A stretch of 11,945 nt of DNA from JAGOUY01 sp964541725 (GTDB taxonomy: Bacteria; Patescibacteriota; Patescibacteriia; 2-12-FULL-60-25): assembly GCA_964541725.1 (NCBI GenBank), contig CAZIQG010000032.1:1-11945 (forward strand), written 5' to 3'. Of the stretch, positions 6,590 to 11,945 are shown piece by piece. Under the pieces are notes generated by a model. It worked only from the letters and a program-made list of their open reading frames with translations, had not been told where the DNA came from and did no database searches. The position numbers and the translations under genes were made by a program. The number at the start of each line of letters is the position of its first letter. Position 1 is the stretch's first letter.

Positions 6590-7498
6590 ATGTTCTCACG
6601 TGTGTGGTTGGGGATGGGAGCGCTTCTCTTAGCGCTTGGGTTATGGTTGCCCACGGGGGTGTTGGCGCAAGCAACGATCGGGGGTGATTGTGTTGCTCGT
6701 ATCGCAGACCATACTTGTACGGACGTGACGAGTCTTTCTGCGGCGGATCGTACGGCGCGAGATTGTCGGACGGGGCGCTGTCCTGGCTTGGCGGCGGGTG
6801 TGTTGTGTTGTCGTGCTGCAGCGGTTGCACCAGCCGCACCAGCCGCACCAGCTGCTCCCTCTGATGCCTGTGGAGCGGTTATGGTTGCGCGTGTCGCGGC
6901 AGGTGGACCGGTTTCTGCGGCCGATCGAGATATTCAATCTAATTGGGTTTGCCGGATTCCCTCTCCGGGTCCAACGGGGATGGCTGCGTGTCGCTCAACC
7001 ACAGATTGTTATGCTATAAATCCGGGAGCCTACTGCTGTCCTCCGGGAGCTGGTACTCCACCTGGGCGTATGCCTGCGGCTACTTCTCCTACGAATGCGG
7101 CGGCTACTACCACAACGAGCACGCGTTCCACTTCCGATCCGGGGATTGCGGGTCGGTTAGGATTGCCTCCATGTGCGGTAAGCCATGATCCATCGATTGC
7201 CGGGCGGTGTACCTTGGATGATATTAAAACGGTGGCGGTCAATTTTGCCAATTTTTTGATGGGGTTAGCGGCGGCATTTTTTCTTGCGATCTTTGTCTGG
7301 GCTGGGTTTAAGTATATTTTCTTTGCGTATGATCCTGGGGTGGCGGCGGAGGCAAGAAAGACGTTGACGGGTGCGGCGATTGGGATGTTACTTGTGTTGG
7401 GTGCCGCAACGATTGTGCGTTTTGTGAGTTCGGCGGCGACCGGTAGTTCATCATCAAGTTCTTCTAAATTGAGTACGCCTGCCGCGCCTGCCCGTTAA
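6590..7498 (+). CDS. Secreted Cys-rich protein with C-terminal VirB2/TrbC-like helix pair
   Basis: 302 residues from ATG 6590. A signal peptide (about 1-27, ending VLAQA) leads into two cysteine modules. Module 1 has Cys at 34, 43, 59, 64, 73, 74 and module 2 at 94, 121, 134, 140, 149, 150. Both end C-x4-5-C-x8-CC (CPGLAAGVLCC and CYAINPGAYCC). A PAAPAAPAAP linker joins them. A Thr/Ser/Pro stretch and two more Cys (195, 207) lead to two membrane helices (about 213-245 and 258-279) with the short basic/acidic turn typical of VirB2/TrbC-like pilins. A serine-rich tail follows. I infer an envelope or pilus-type subunit with an exposed, disulfide-bonded N-terminal head. In-frame ATG 6560 is less likely given the promoter at 6573-6581. 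The next gene begins five bases after the stop. Confidence 0.82.
   Translation: MFSRVWLGMGALLLALGLWLPTGVLAQATIGGDCVARIADHTCTDVTSLSAADRTARDCRTGRCPGLAAGVLCCRAAAVAPAAPAAPAAPSDACGAVMVARVAAGGPVSAADRDIQSNWVCRIPSPGPTGMAACRSTTDCYAINPGAYCCPPGAGTPPGRMPAATSPTNAAATTTTSTRSTSDPGIAGRLGLPPCAVSHDPSIAGRCTLDDIKTVAVNFANFLMGLAAAFFLAIFVWAGFKYIFFAYDPGVAAEARKTLTGAAIGMLLVLGAATIVRFVSSAATGSSSSSSSKLSTPAAPAR
6827..6853 (+). repeat. Three 9-bp direct repeats encoding a Pro-Ala linker
   Basis: GCACCAGCC twice and then GCACCAGCT encode the APA/AAP linker between the two cysteine modules of the 6590 gene. Such a short in-frame tandem repeat could vary in copy number between cells and so change linker length. Confidence 0.8.
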
Positions 7499-7503
7499 TC
7501 CAT

Positions 7504-8751
7504 ATGGTACGCACCTTTTTTGTGAAGCTTTCTGGACTCTTTCTTGCGGTCGGATTCGGTCTTGTGGTGGCGCAGTCGATATCTGCTGCTACGTTTAATT
7601 GTAGGTTTAGTTGTCTTAGACGTGTTCCTCATAATCTTGTTTGCTGTACAAGGCCGGGTGGTTGTGGAGATCCTCCGGGTCGTTATCGACTTGGGTTAGG
7701 CAGCGATGCTGAAGTTCCTCCAGGAAGTATTCGATCATGGGCGGGTGATGATGCGGGTGCCGTGTCTAGAGCTGGGTATATAATAGACCCGGTCTATTAT
7801 CTTCTTGTTGAGCAGCGGCCTGTCCGTTTAGAAGCTCCCTCGATTCCTGTATGCTCTGTGACACAGTGTCGTGCAGCCTGTATTTCGGCATGTGGTCCAG
7901 CTGCTTCTGCGAGTGAGCCGACAGGTGAGCAAAGTCGTTGTTTGGATGTTTCTGTTATCCCTACATATGTTGATCTTGGTACGAATGCGTGTCGTAGAGT
8001 TTTAGGAGGCGGTGTAGTTTCATCTGGCTTGTTAACTTCGATAGAAGGGCCGCCTCCAACATGTTCCGAAGTCGATCTTTCTGAGGGTGCGCCTGCTGCT
8101 GGATCTGTGACGGGGCCAGCATGCAATCCTCCGCCGATCCCTGCGAATGCGCCAGCAAAAAAATGTGTATTTTATTGTTTACAGCCTGGTACAGGGAGAA
8201 CGGGAGATGGGAGAGGTACACTTGAAACGGGTGAGACAGCGACGACTTTGAATACGGATGGTGGCACTTGTTATAATGTTAATGCGGTTCGGCGCGTAGG
8301 AACAAGGGCTTGTTCTACACAGGGTGAGTGCGCCTGTGTAGATGAATGCAAGACCGCATGTGGTTCAGAAGCTGGTAAAACTAAATGCTTTCTTGGGCCG
8401 GGTAATCCTGAGCAGATTTCCGCTTGCTCGGGTGCGGGGACATTGGGTCAAGCACGTCCGCCGGTGTGTACGCAAGAAGTGACGGAGGGTTCGCCGAAGA
8501 CGCTTACGAACCCCCTTCGTACCACTGATATTGGGGAATTAATCGCACGCTTTATTCGTGCGTTGAGTGGGATTGCGGGGTCGATGGCACTTCTTATGTT
8601 TGTGGTTGGAGGGGTCATGTGGATGACGGCAGAAGGAAGTGATCGTGTACAGACAGCGCAAACCATTTTGAAAAATTCTACTGTGGGTATTCTCTTGATC
8701 TTCTTCGCATATTCGATCGTAAGCTTATTTTTATCGGTGTTGGGACTGTAA
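7504..8751 (+). CDS. Secreted Cys-rich protein with C-terminal VirB2/TrbC-like helix pair
   Basis: 415 residues. A signal peptide (about 1-29) is followed by a CC module (CRFSCLRRVPHNLVCC, 33-48) and a long cysteine-rich ectodomain with two CxxxCxxxC stripes (Cys 122/126/130 and 278/282/286). Two membrane helices (about 352-374 and 391-413) end the protein. The turn between them, WMTAEGSDRVQTAQTILKNS, closely resembles those in the genes at 9234 and 10865. Domain order matches the 6590 gene: head first, helices last. It starts five bases after the previous stop, without promoter or Shine-Dalgarno, so translation is probably coupled on a shared transcript. A terminator follows at 8810-8833. 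I infer a minor, decorated subunit of the same surface structure; its exact function is unknown. Confidence 0.83.
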   Translation: MVRTFFVKLSGLFLAVGFGLVVAQSISAATFNCRFSCLRRVPHNLVCCTRPGGCGDPPGRYRLGLGSDAEVPPGSIRSWAGDDAGAVSRAGYIIDPVYYLLVEQRPVRLEAPSIPVCSVTQCRAACISACGPAASASEPTGEQSRCLDVSVIPTYVDLGTNACRRVLGGGVVSSGLLTSIEGPPPTCSEVDLSEGAPAAGSVTGPACNPPPIPANAPAKKCVFYCLQPGTGRTGDGRGTLETGETATTLNTDGGTCYNVNAVRRVGTRACSTQGECACVDECKTACGSEAGKTKCFLGPGNPEQISACSGAGTLGQARPPVCTQEVTEGSPKTLTNPLRTTDIGELIARFIRALSGIAGSMALLMFVVGGVMWMTAEGSDRVQTAQTILKNSTVGILLIFFAYSIVSLFLSVLGL

Positions 8752-8762
8752 GTTTAGGTGCT

Positions 8763-8780
8763 CCTCCTCCGGTGAGGAGG
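8763..8780. repeat. Short GC-rich hairpin
   Basis: CCTCCTC (8763-8769) pairs with GAGGAGG (8774-8780) around CGGT. It lies 11 bases after the stop of the 7504 gene and before the terminator. It may protect the 3' end of the transcript. There is no T tract. Confidence 0.55.
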
Positions 8781-8809
8781 GGCAAGGGGAGGGGTTCTAA
8801 CTCAAACAA

Positions 8810-8833
8810 AGTAGCCTTTTGGAGGCTATTTTT
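8810..8833 (+). terminator. Intrinsic terminator after the 7504 gene
   Basis: TAGCCT (8812-8817) pairs with AGGCTA (8823-8828) around a five-base loop, and the stem can extend by a G-T and an A-T pair. Five T follow immediately (8829-8833). This ends the 6590-7504 transcript and isolates the repeat-rich gap. Confidence 0.85.
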
Positions 8834-8840
8834 CTTATCC

Positions 8841-8877
8841 GTCATCCCGAACGAAGTCCGACGGAGTGAGGGATCTC
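8841..8877. repeat. Dispersed repeat of the GTCATCCCGA...GGGATCTC type
   Basis: The block begins GTCATCCCGAACGAAGT, ends GAGGGATCTC and has a small internal palindrome (TCCGACGGA). From memory, sequences of this form are scattered between genes in many bacterial and metagenomic genomes. It does not code for protein. Copy number in this genome cannot be seen from one window. Confidence 0.6.
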
Positions 8878-8904
8878 GTAGCCAGAATAGGTATTCTCCG
8901 TCTA

Positions 8905-8960
8905 TCATTCTGAGGTGAATCACCGTCGTTAAAACACATGCTGGAGCCGAAGAATCCCTT
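8905..8960. repeat. Second dispersed repeat, TCATTCTGAG...GAAGAATCC type
   Basis: TCATTCTGAG (8905-8914) and GCCGAAGAATCCCTT (8946-8960) are the usual ends of a repeat class related to the one at 8841 and in the same orientation. Here about 30 bases with a GGTGAATCACC palindrome separate them. Recognition is from memory, and the boundaries are approximate. Confidence 0.5.
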
Positions 8961-9004
8961 GCGGAAGTAGAGTGCCTTCAGGCAGAAGGAGGAATATAGG
9001 CGAT

Positions 9005-9162
9005 GGGCTCTGACCGATGGTTTTTTTCTCCGACAGAACTCGCATTCCGCCAAAGCTCTTTGTGGCTGACCGGAGCCGATGCCTGCAGCCGCAAATCGAG
9101 AGCAACGACATCGTCTCCTTGCTCAGACAGCTGTCGGAGAAAAAAACCATCGGTCAGAGCCC
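9005..9162. mobile_element. MITE-like element with perfect 32-bp terminal inverted repeats
   Basis: Bases 9005-9036 are the exact reverse complement of 9131-9162, with no mismatch in 32 positions. The arms start GGGCTCTGACCGATGG and contain seven T on the left and seven A on the right. The 94-base interior has smaller hairpins, such as GAGCAA/TTGCTC at 9100-9124 and TTGTGGCT pairing with AGCCGCAA. It has no convincing gene. The size and repeats suit a non-autonomous miniature element moved by a transposase elsewhere. I see no clear target-site duplication (GAT on the left, TAG on the right). It could instead be a very stable RNA hairpin. Confidence 0.6.
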
Positions 9163-9215
9163 TAGATGGGGATGGGAAGGGGATGTGATTTGATGTTACG
9201 TGTTTTATGTTCAAA

Positions 9216-9224
9216 TGGTATGAT
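9216..9224 (+). promoter_or_regulatory. Extended -10 box before the 9234 gene
   Basis: TGGTATGAT contains TG, one base, then TATGAT (5/6 to TATAAT), ending nine bases before ATG 9234. An in-frame ATG at 9207 lies upstream of the box and is therefore unlikely to be used. There is no clear -35 and no Shine-Dalgarno. A GTTACGT heptamer lies at 9195-9201, about where a -35 would be. Confidence 0.6.
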
Positions 9225-9233
9225 GCGGTCAAT

Positions 9234-10235
9234 ATGAATCGAATGGCGTTTTTTCGTTCTTTGGTGGTGGGAATGGTGGTGATGATCGGACTCATATCCG
9301 TTTCTTCTGCCGCTAATGCCCAGAGCGATCCTTGTATCGCTCCGGCGGCGTGTATGGATACGACGGATTGGTCGGGGTCGCAGGTGAGTGCGAATTGTAC
9401 GTTGCCTTTGCTTCAGTGTCCGGGGATGCAGGATGGCGTGTATTGTTGCCGTCAGTTGCCACAAAATGAAGCACCGGCTGACCCGCAATCAAATGTGCAA
9501 GGGGCGGCAGCGGCTCAAACGGGAGCTGCGATCACGTCCGGGAGTGGAAGCTGTTCGTATAATGGGGTGAAGGATCCATTTTGTGGCAAATCTGTGGCAG
9601 AAATTATTGGGAAGGCTATTCAATTTTTATTGGGTGCCGCTGGCGCTCTATTTTTGGCCATGTTTGTGTATGGAGGTGCGACGTGGTTGACGGCGGGGTC
9701 ATCGGATCGTCATGAACAAGCACAAAAAACGCTTTTGAATGCAGCTGCAGGTATTTTGGTTGTTATTCTTTCTTACACGATGGTGAGTTTATTGATCCGT
9801 TTTGCGGGTGGATTAGGAGTGGCGCAAACGGATACACGATCTGTTACGACAGAAGGGGTTTCGTCAATAGAAAGTGCAGGGGGCGTGCGTGGAGGATTAC
9901 CATCTCCTTCGGCGGGGGCGGGCGGAGTAGCGGGCAGTTGTAGTGTGGAATCTGTTCAAGCAAGCTGCCGTTCTTTAGTGGAGCGTGTGTTAGATGAAGG
10001 GATATACCGCGCAGCTTTGATTACGGCGGGATGTACACAAGTCTCCACAGAGTTTTGTCGCAATATTCGTTCTGCTGATTCTTGCGCAGGATCATGTCCG
10101 GCGGTTTGTGATGGTATTCGTACGGTTCGTGCCTCTGATATTCCGGTACCTATTCCCGATGGTGCCTTAGATCGTTTGCGAGCTATCGATTGTGCGGCTG
10201 AATGTCCCGCTCTGTGCGCTGCGGCATTTCGATAG
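9234..10235 (+). CDS. Secreted protein with CC module, central VirB2/TrbC-like helix pair and Cys-rich tail
   Basis: 333 residues from ATG 9234. A signal peptide (about 1-30, ending ANAQ) is followed by a CC module with Cys at 34, 40, 55, 62, 71 and 72. Its end, CPGMQDGVYCCR, is nearly the same as CPGLAAGVLCCR in the 6590 gene. Two membrane helices lie in the middle (about 122-148 and 170-191) with the turn WLTAGSSDRHEQAQKTLLNA. A Gly/Ser linker leads to a C-terminal cysteine-rich region with two CxxxCxxxC stripes (284/288/292 and 320/324/328). It thus joins the head type of the 6590 gene and the tail type of the 10865 gene around one helix pair. It probably has its own transcript. I infer a minor subunit of a pilus- or T4SS-like surface structure. 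Confidence 0.83.
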   Translation: MNRMAFFRSLVVGMVVMIGLISVSSAANAQSDPCIAPAACMDTTDWSGSQVSANCTLPLLQCPGMQDGVYCCRQLPQNEAPADPQSNVQGAAAAQTGAAITSGSGSCSYNGVKDPFCGKSVAEIIGKAIQFLLGAAGALFLAMFVYGGATWLTAGSSDRHEQAQKTLLNAAAGILVVILSYTMVSLLIRFAGGLGVAQTDTRSVTTEGVSSIESAGGVRGGLPSPSAGAGGVAGSCSVESVQASCRSLVERVLDEGIYRAALITAGCTQVSTEFCRNIRSADSCAGSCPAVCDGIRTVRASDIPVPIPDGALDRLRAIDCAAECPALCAAAFR

Positions 10236-10248
10236 GATTTTATTCTTG

Positions 10249-10278
10249 TTGGTTGGTAAGTGAGAGGTGTGCTATGAT
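10249..10278 (+). promoter_or_regulatory. Promoter of the core pilin-like gene
   Basis: TTGGTT (10249-10254, 3/6 to the -35 consensus) and TATGAT (10273-10278, 5/6) are 18 bases apart, with TG at 10270-10271. Unlike the others in this window, the -10 box lies 59 bases before the ATG, giving a leader of about 50 bases that carries a strong ribosome binding site. Confidence 0.6.
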
Positions 10279-10319
10279 GTGGGTGTCGGTATGCAATGGA
10301 AATTTTTATCTCATGCACG

Positions 10320-10331
10320 GAAAGGAGGTGA
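10320..10331 (+). promoter_or_regulatory. Near-perfect Shine-Dalgarno sequence
   Basis: GAAAGGAGGTGA is complementary over 12 bases to the usual bacterial 16S rRNA 3' tail, and its GGAGG core lies nine bases before ATG 10338. It fixes that start over an in-frame ATG at 10350. None of the other confident genes here has any recognisable Shine-Dalgarno, so this gene is probably translated at a much higher rate. Confidence 0.9.
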
Positions 10332-10337
10332 GGCTCC

Positions 10338-10748
10338 ATGACAGTGCGTATGAAACAGATCGTTTCGATGGTCGCCTCCTTGGGTTTGGCAGCGAGTGTT
10401 GCGATGCCTATGGTGGTGTCCGCTCAATCCGATTCATTAACCGTTAATGATCTCGGCGTGAACGCGATTCAAGGGACGGTTAAGTTAGGTAGCGGGGATG
10501 TCCGTTCTACGGCCGCCCGTATTATCAACGTCGCTCTCGGGTTCTTAGGTATTATCGCCGTGGTAATTGTGCTTATTGGTGGATTCCAATACATGATTTC
10601 CGGTGGAAACGATACAAAGACCGCAGAAGCTCGTCAGTTGATTTTTGCCGGTATTATTGGTCTCGCGATTATTCTTTCCGCGTGGGCAATTACCAGCTTC
10701 GTTATCTCTCGTTTGGTCAGCGCTACGCAAGACGGGGTTCCAACCTAG
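10338..10748 (+). CDS. Small VirB2/TrbC-like pilin (likely core subunit)
   Basis: 136 residues. The signal peptide (about 1-30, ending VVSAQ) leaves a mature protein of about 106 residues. This has a short polar N-terminus, a first membrane helix (about 62-85), the turn MISGGNDTKTAEARQ (86-100) and a second helix (about 101-126). Size and order match VirB2/TrbC pilins of type IV secretion and conjugation systems, which are membrane-embedded before assembly. It has no cysteine, unlike all its complete relatives in the window. It alone has a strong Shine-Dalgarno and leader, and a strong hairpin follows it, so I infer it is the abundant structural subunit while the neighbours are decorated minor ones. 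Assembly genes such as a VirB4-like ATPase are not in the window, so a secretion or pilus role remains inference. Confidence 0.85.
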   Translation: MTVRMKQIVSMVASLGLAASVAMPMVVSAQSDSLTVNDLGVNAIQGTVKLGSGDVRSTAARIINVALGFLGIIAVVIVLIGGFQYMISGGNDTKTAEARQLIFAGIIGLAIILSAWAITSFVISRLVSATQDGVPT

Positions 10749-10770
10749 TCTTGTGAGGCCGGGGTTGAAA

Positions 10771-10806
10771 CGACCCACGAAGGTCAGATTTCTCTTTCGT
10801 GGGTCG
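10771..10806 (+). terminator. Strong hairpin after the core pilin-like gene
   Basis: CGACCCACGAA (10771-10781) pairs perfectly with TTCGTGGGTCG (10796-10806) around a 14-base loop. GTTCCCTCTTCC follows rather than a clean T tract. It could terminate only partly, or stabilise the 3' end of the pilin transcript while letting some polymerase continue into the next gene. Confidence 0.7.
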
Positions 10807-10849
10807 GTTCCCTCTTCCAGGTTCTCTATTTTTTCAGACCCGTTGGTTT

Positions 10850-10855
10850 TATCTT
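10850..10855 (+). promoter_or_regulatory. Possible -10 box before the 10865 gene
   Basis: TATCTT (4/6 to TATAAT) ends nine bases before ATG 10865, the same spacing as the other near-leaderless genes. There is no preceding TG and no clear -35. No Shine-Dalgarno is present. Confidence 0.35.
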
Positions 10856-10864
10856 TTCTTTTTC

Positions 10865-11671
10865 ATGCGTACGTTTCGTGGGTTCGGAATTTTTCTTGCT
10901 TCGATCTTTTGGTTCGCGGCGACGGATGTTGTTGCCTCCGCGGCGGATGCGACGGTGCGTGGGGTTTTGAATCGTACGGCGCCTGCAGCGGGGTTAACGA
11001 ACGCCTGTAGTTCGGGTTCGTGCGTCCCTACGATTGTGGGTGGATTGATTAATATCGTCCTTGGTATTTTAGGGATCTTACTGATTGGGTATGTGGTGTA
11101 TGCTGGGTATTTGTGGATGACGGCTGGAGGAGAGGCGAAACGGGTAGAAGAAGCGCAGACGGTCTTGCGTAATGCGGTGATAGGGGTCGCGGTGATTGGA
11201 TTTTCTTATACGCTTACAGGACTCGCATTGCGTTTTGTAGAAAACGCCTTTACTCCCACGGCTCCGTCTGCATCCGTGGCTGATGTTGTCGCTCCTGCTG
11301 GTCCCGCGGTTGCTCCTGAGCCTGCTGCCCCTGTTATTAATCCGTTTCGTCAGGGATGTCAGCGTACGACCTGTACAAATGAGTGTATTCCTCAGCTGTG
11401 TGGCAATTTTACCGGTCAACGTCGTTTTACCTGTGAGCAGGCCACCTGTCGAACGCAGTGTGAGGCGCGCTGTGGGTTGGATGGACCACCTATCCCAACC
11501 GCGCCCGTGCAACGCTGTACGCCTCTTGCCGATTATCGCCAATGTTTAGCTAACTGTGCCACAGATATTGATGAACGAGCGGTTCGTCGTGAGTTTGCAA
11601 CGCGCGAAGCTCAAGCGGAAGCTTTATCGGTATGTAATAATGATTGTGATTTTCTTTATTGTGCTCGCTAA
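10865..11671 (+). CDS. Secreted VirB2/TrbC-like protein with Cys-rich C-terminal tail
   Basis: 268 residues from ATG 10865. A signal peptide (about 1-27) and a short segment with Cys48 and Cys53 are followed by two membrane helices (about 57-83 and 100-124) with the turn WMTAGGEAKRVEEAQTVLRNA. An Ala/Pro/Val linker (about 130-158) leads to a tail with 14 cysteines. Many of these are spaced C-x3-C-x3-4-C: 170/174/179, 195/199/203 and 257/261/266, plus a CX3C at 227/231. The stripes resemble those in the genes at 7504 and 9234. An in-frame GTG at 10799 would lie inside the preceding hairpin and add an implausible N-terminus, so 10865 is preferred. The next gene starts three bases after the stop. 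I infer a minor subunit whose tail is exposed outside the cell and held by disulfides. Confidence 0.82.
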   Translation: MRTFRGFGIFLASIFWFAATDVVASAADATVRGVLNRTAPAAGLTNACSSGSCVPTIVGGLINIVLGILGILLIGYVVYAGYLWMTAGGEAKRVEEAQTVLRNAVIGVAVIGFSYTLTGLALRFVENAFTPTAPSASVADVVAPAGPAVAPEPAAPVINPFRQGCQRTTCTNECIPQLCGNFTGQRRFTCEQATCRTQCEARCGLDGPPIPTAPVQRCTPLADYRQCLANCATDIDERAVRREFATREAQAEALSVCNNDCDFLYCAR

Positions 11672-11674
11672 GCT

Positions 11675-11945
11675 ATGACTTCTTTCTTATCAGTCCCACA
11701 ATCCTCACAGAGACGAGTGTCACGTTCCTTTCACTCCCTGCTTTTAGGTATTTTCTTTGTCGCTATGACGATGTTGCCTGCGTTTGCGAGCGCGCAATCG
11801 CAGGGATTGAGCTCTGTGAGTGGAGGATTAAGGGCTGCGGCTCAGACAGGAGGATTAGGGGAATTTTGTCGGGGGACGGCCTTTTACTCTGGTTTGGCGA
11901 CGGTTACGGGTACGGTGATTAATGTGGTGTTAGGGTTAAGTGGGA
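11675..11945 (+). CDS. Secreted VirB2/TrbC-like protein, 3' end cut off by window
   Basis: ATG 11675 opens a frame that runs to the window edge (90 codons). It starts MTSFLSVPQSS, has a basic stretch and then a signal-peptide core ending MLPAFASAQ at about residues 29-45. A Gly/Ser-rich mature start with one Cys follows, and then TVTGTVINVVLGLSG, which looks like the beginning of the first membrane helix in its relatives. It lies three bases after the stop of the previous gene, without promoter or Shine-Dalgarno, so the two are probably co-transcribed and translationally coupled. The helix pair and any cysteine tail lie beyond the window. Confidence 0.75.
   Translation, partial: MTSFLSVPQSSQRRVSRSFHSLLLGIFFVAMTMLPAFASAQSQGLSSVSGGLRAAAQTGGLGEFCRGTAFYSGLATVTGTVINVVLGLSG

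Noticed and set aside
9005..9162. Integron attC site
   Set aside because: attC sites are imperfect palindromes with GTTRRRY/RYYYAAC ends; this element is perfectly paired over 32 bases and lacks those ends.
9003..9188. Short open frame within the inverted-repeat element
   Set aside because: The frame arises from the palindromic sequence, with no start signals or similarity.
11659..11922. 87-residue + strand frame starting inside the end of the 10865 gene
   Set aside because: The overlapping frame from ATG 11675 has a signal peptide and pilin-like start matching its neighbours, so this frame is the shadow.

Overview
The window looks like part of a Candidate Phyla Radiation (Patescibacteria) genome, probably a Parcubacteria-type lineage. 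The pointers are a GalU with an unusual GPYGNATP loop, in-frame ACGYAAC heptamer repeats inside a housekeeping gene, near-leaderless promoters, and a run of small secreted VirB2/TrbC-like membrane proteins. No marker here fixes the lineage, so this is inference. All convincing genes lie on the + strand and use the standard code.

Layout. Bases 1-50 may be the last codons of an upstream gene, followed by a strong terminator (95-126). Bases 131-330 are a GC-rich island (131 of 200 bases G+C) with an RNA-like hairpin and a possible 43-residue ORF. Next come leuS (438-4154), galU (4214-5089) and a sugar-type solute-binding lipoprotein (5131-6567). From 6590 to the window edge there are six consecutive secreted proteins. 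Five show a signal peptide and a paired-helix VirB2/TrbC-like segment, and the sixth is cut off as its first helix begins. A 482-base gap (8752-9233) holds a terminator, two copies of a dispersed-repeat type, and a 158-bp element with perfect 32-bp terminal inverted repeats.

Two things stand out. First, leuS encodes 1238 residues because two whole enzyme domains sit inside an otherwise normal leucyl-tRNA synthetase. A Ham1/RdgB-like NTP pyrophosphatase domain lies in the editing domain, and an RBBP9/YdeN-like serine hydrolase with an intact triad lies inside the zinc-binding module. Two 9-residue heptamer-repeat insertions follow in the anticodon-binding region. Second, the membrane proteins of the 3' half carry recurring cysteine modules (a CC-terminated module and CxxxCxxxC stripes) in different orders around the same helix pair. 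This suggests a disulfide-rich surface fibre or secretion structure with one abundant core subunit (10338-10748) and several decorated minor subunits.

Expression signals are consistent. leuS, galU, the lipoprotein gene and three of the membrane-protein genes have a -10-like box ending 8-10 bases before the ATG, most preceded by TG, and no Shine-Dalgarno sequence. This predicts transcripts that begin almost at the start codon. Only the smallest pilin-like gene has a long leader, with a near-perfect 12-base Shine-Dalgarno match and a strong downstream hairpin, as expected for the most abundant product. The gene at 7504 probably shares a transcript with the one at 6590, and the gene at 11675 with the one at 10865.
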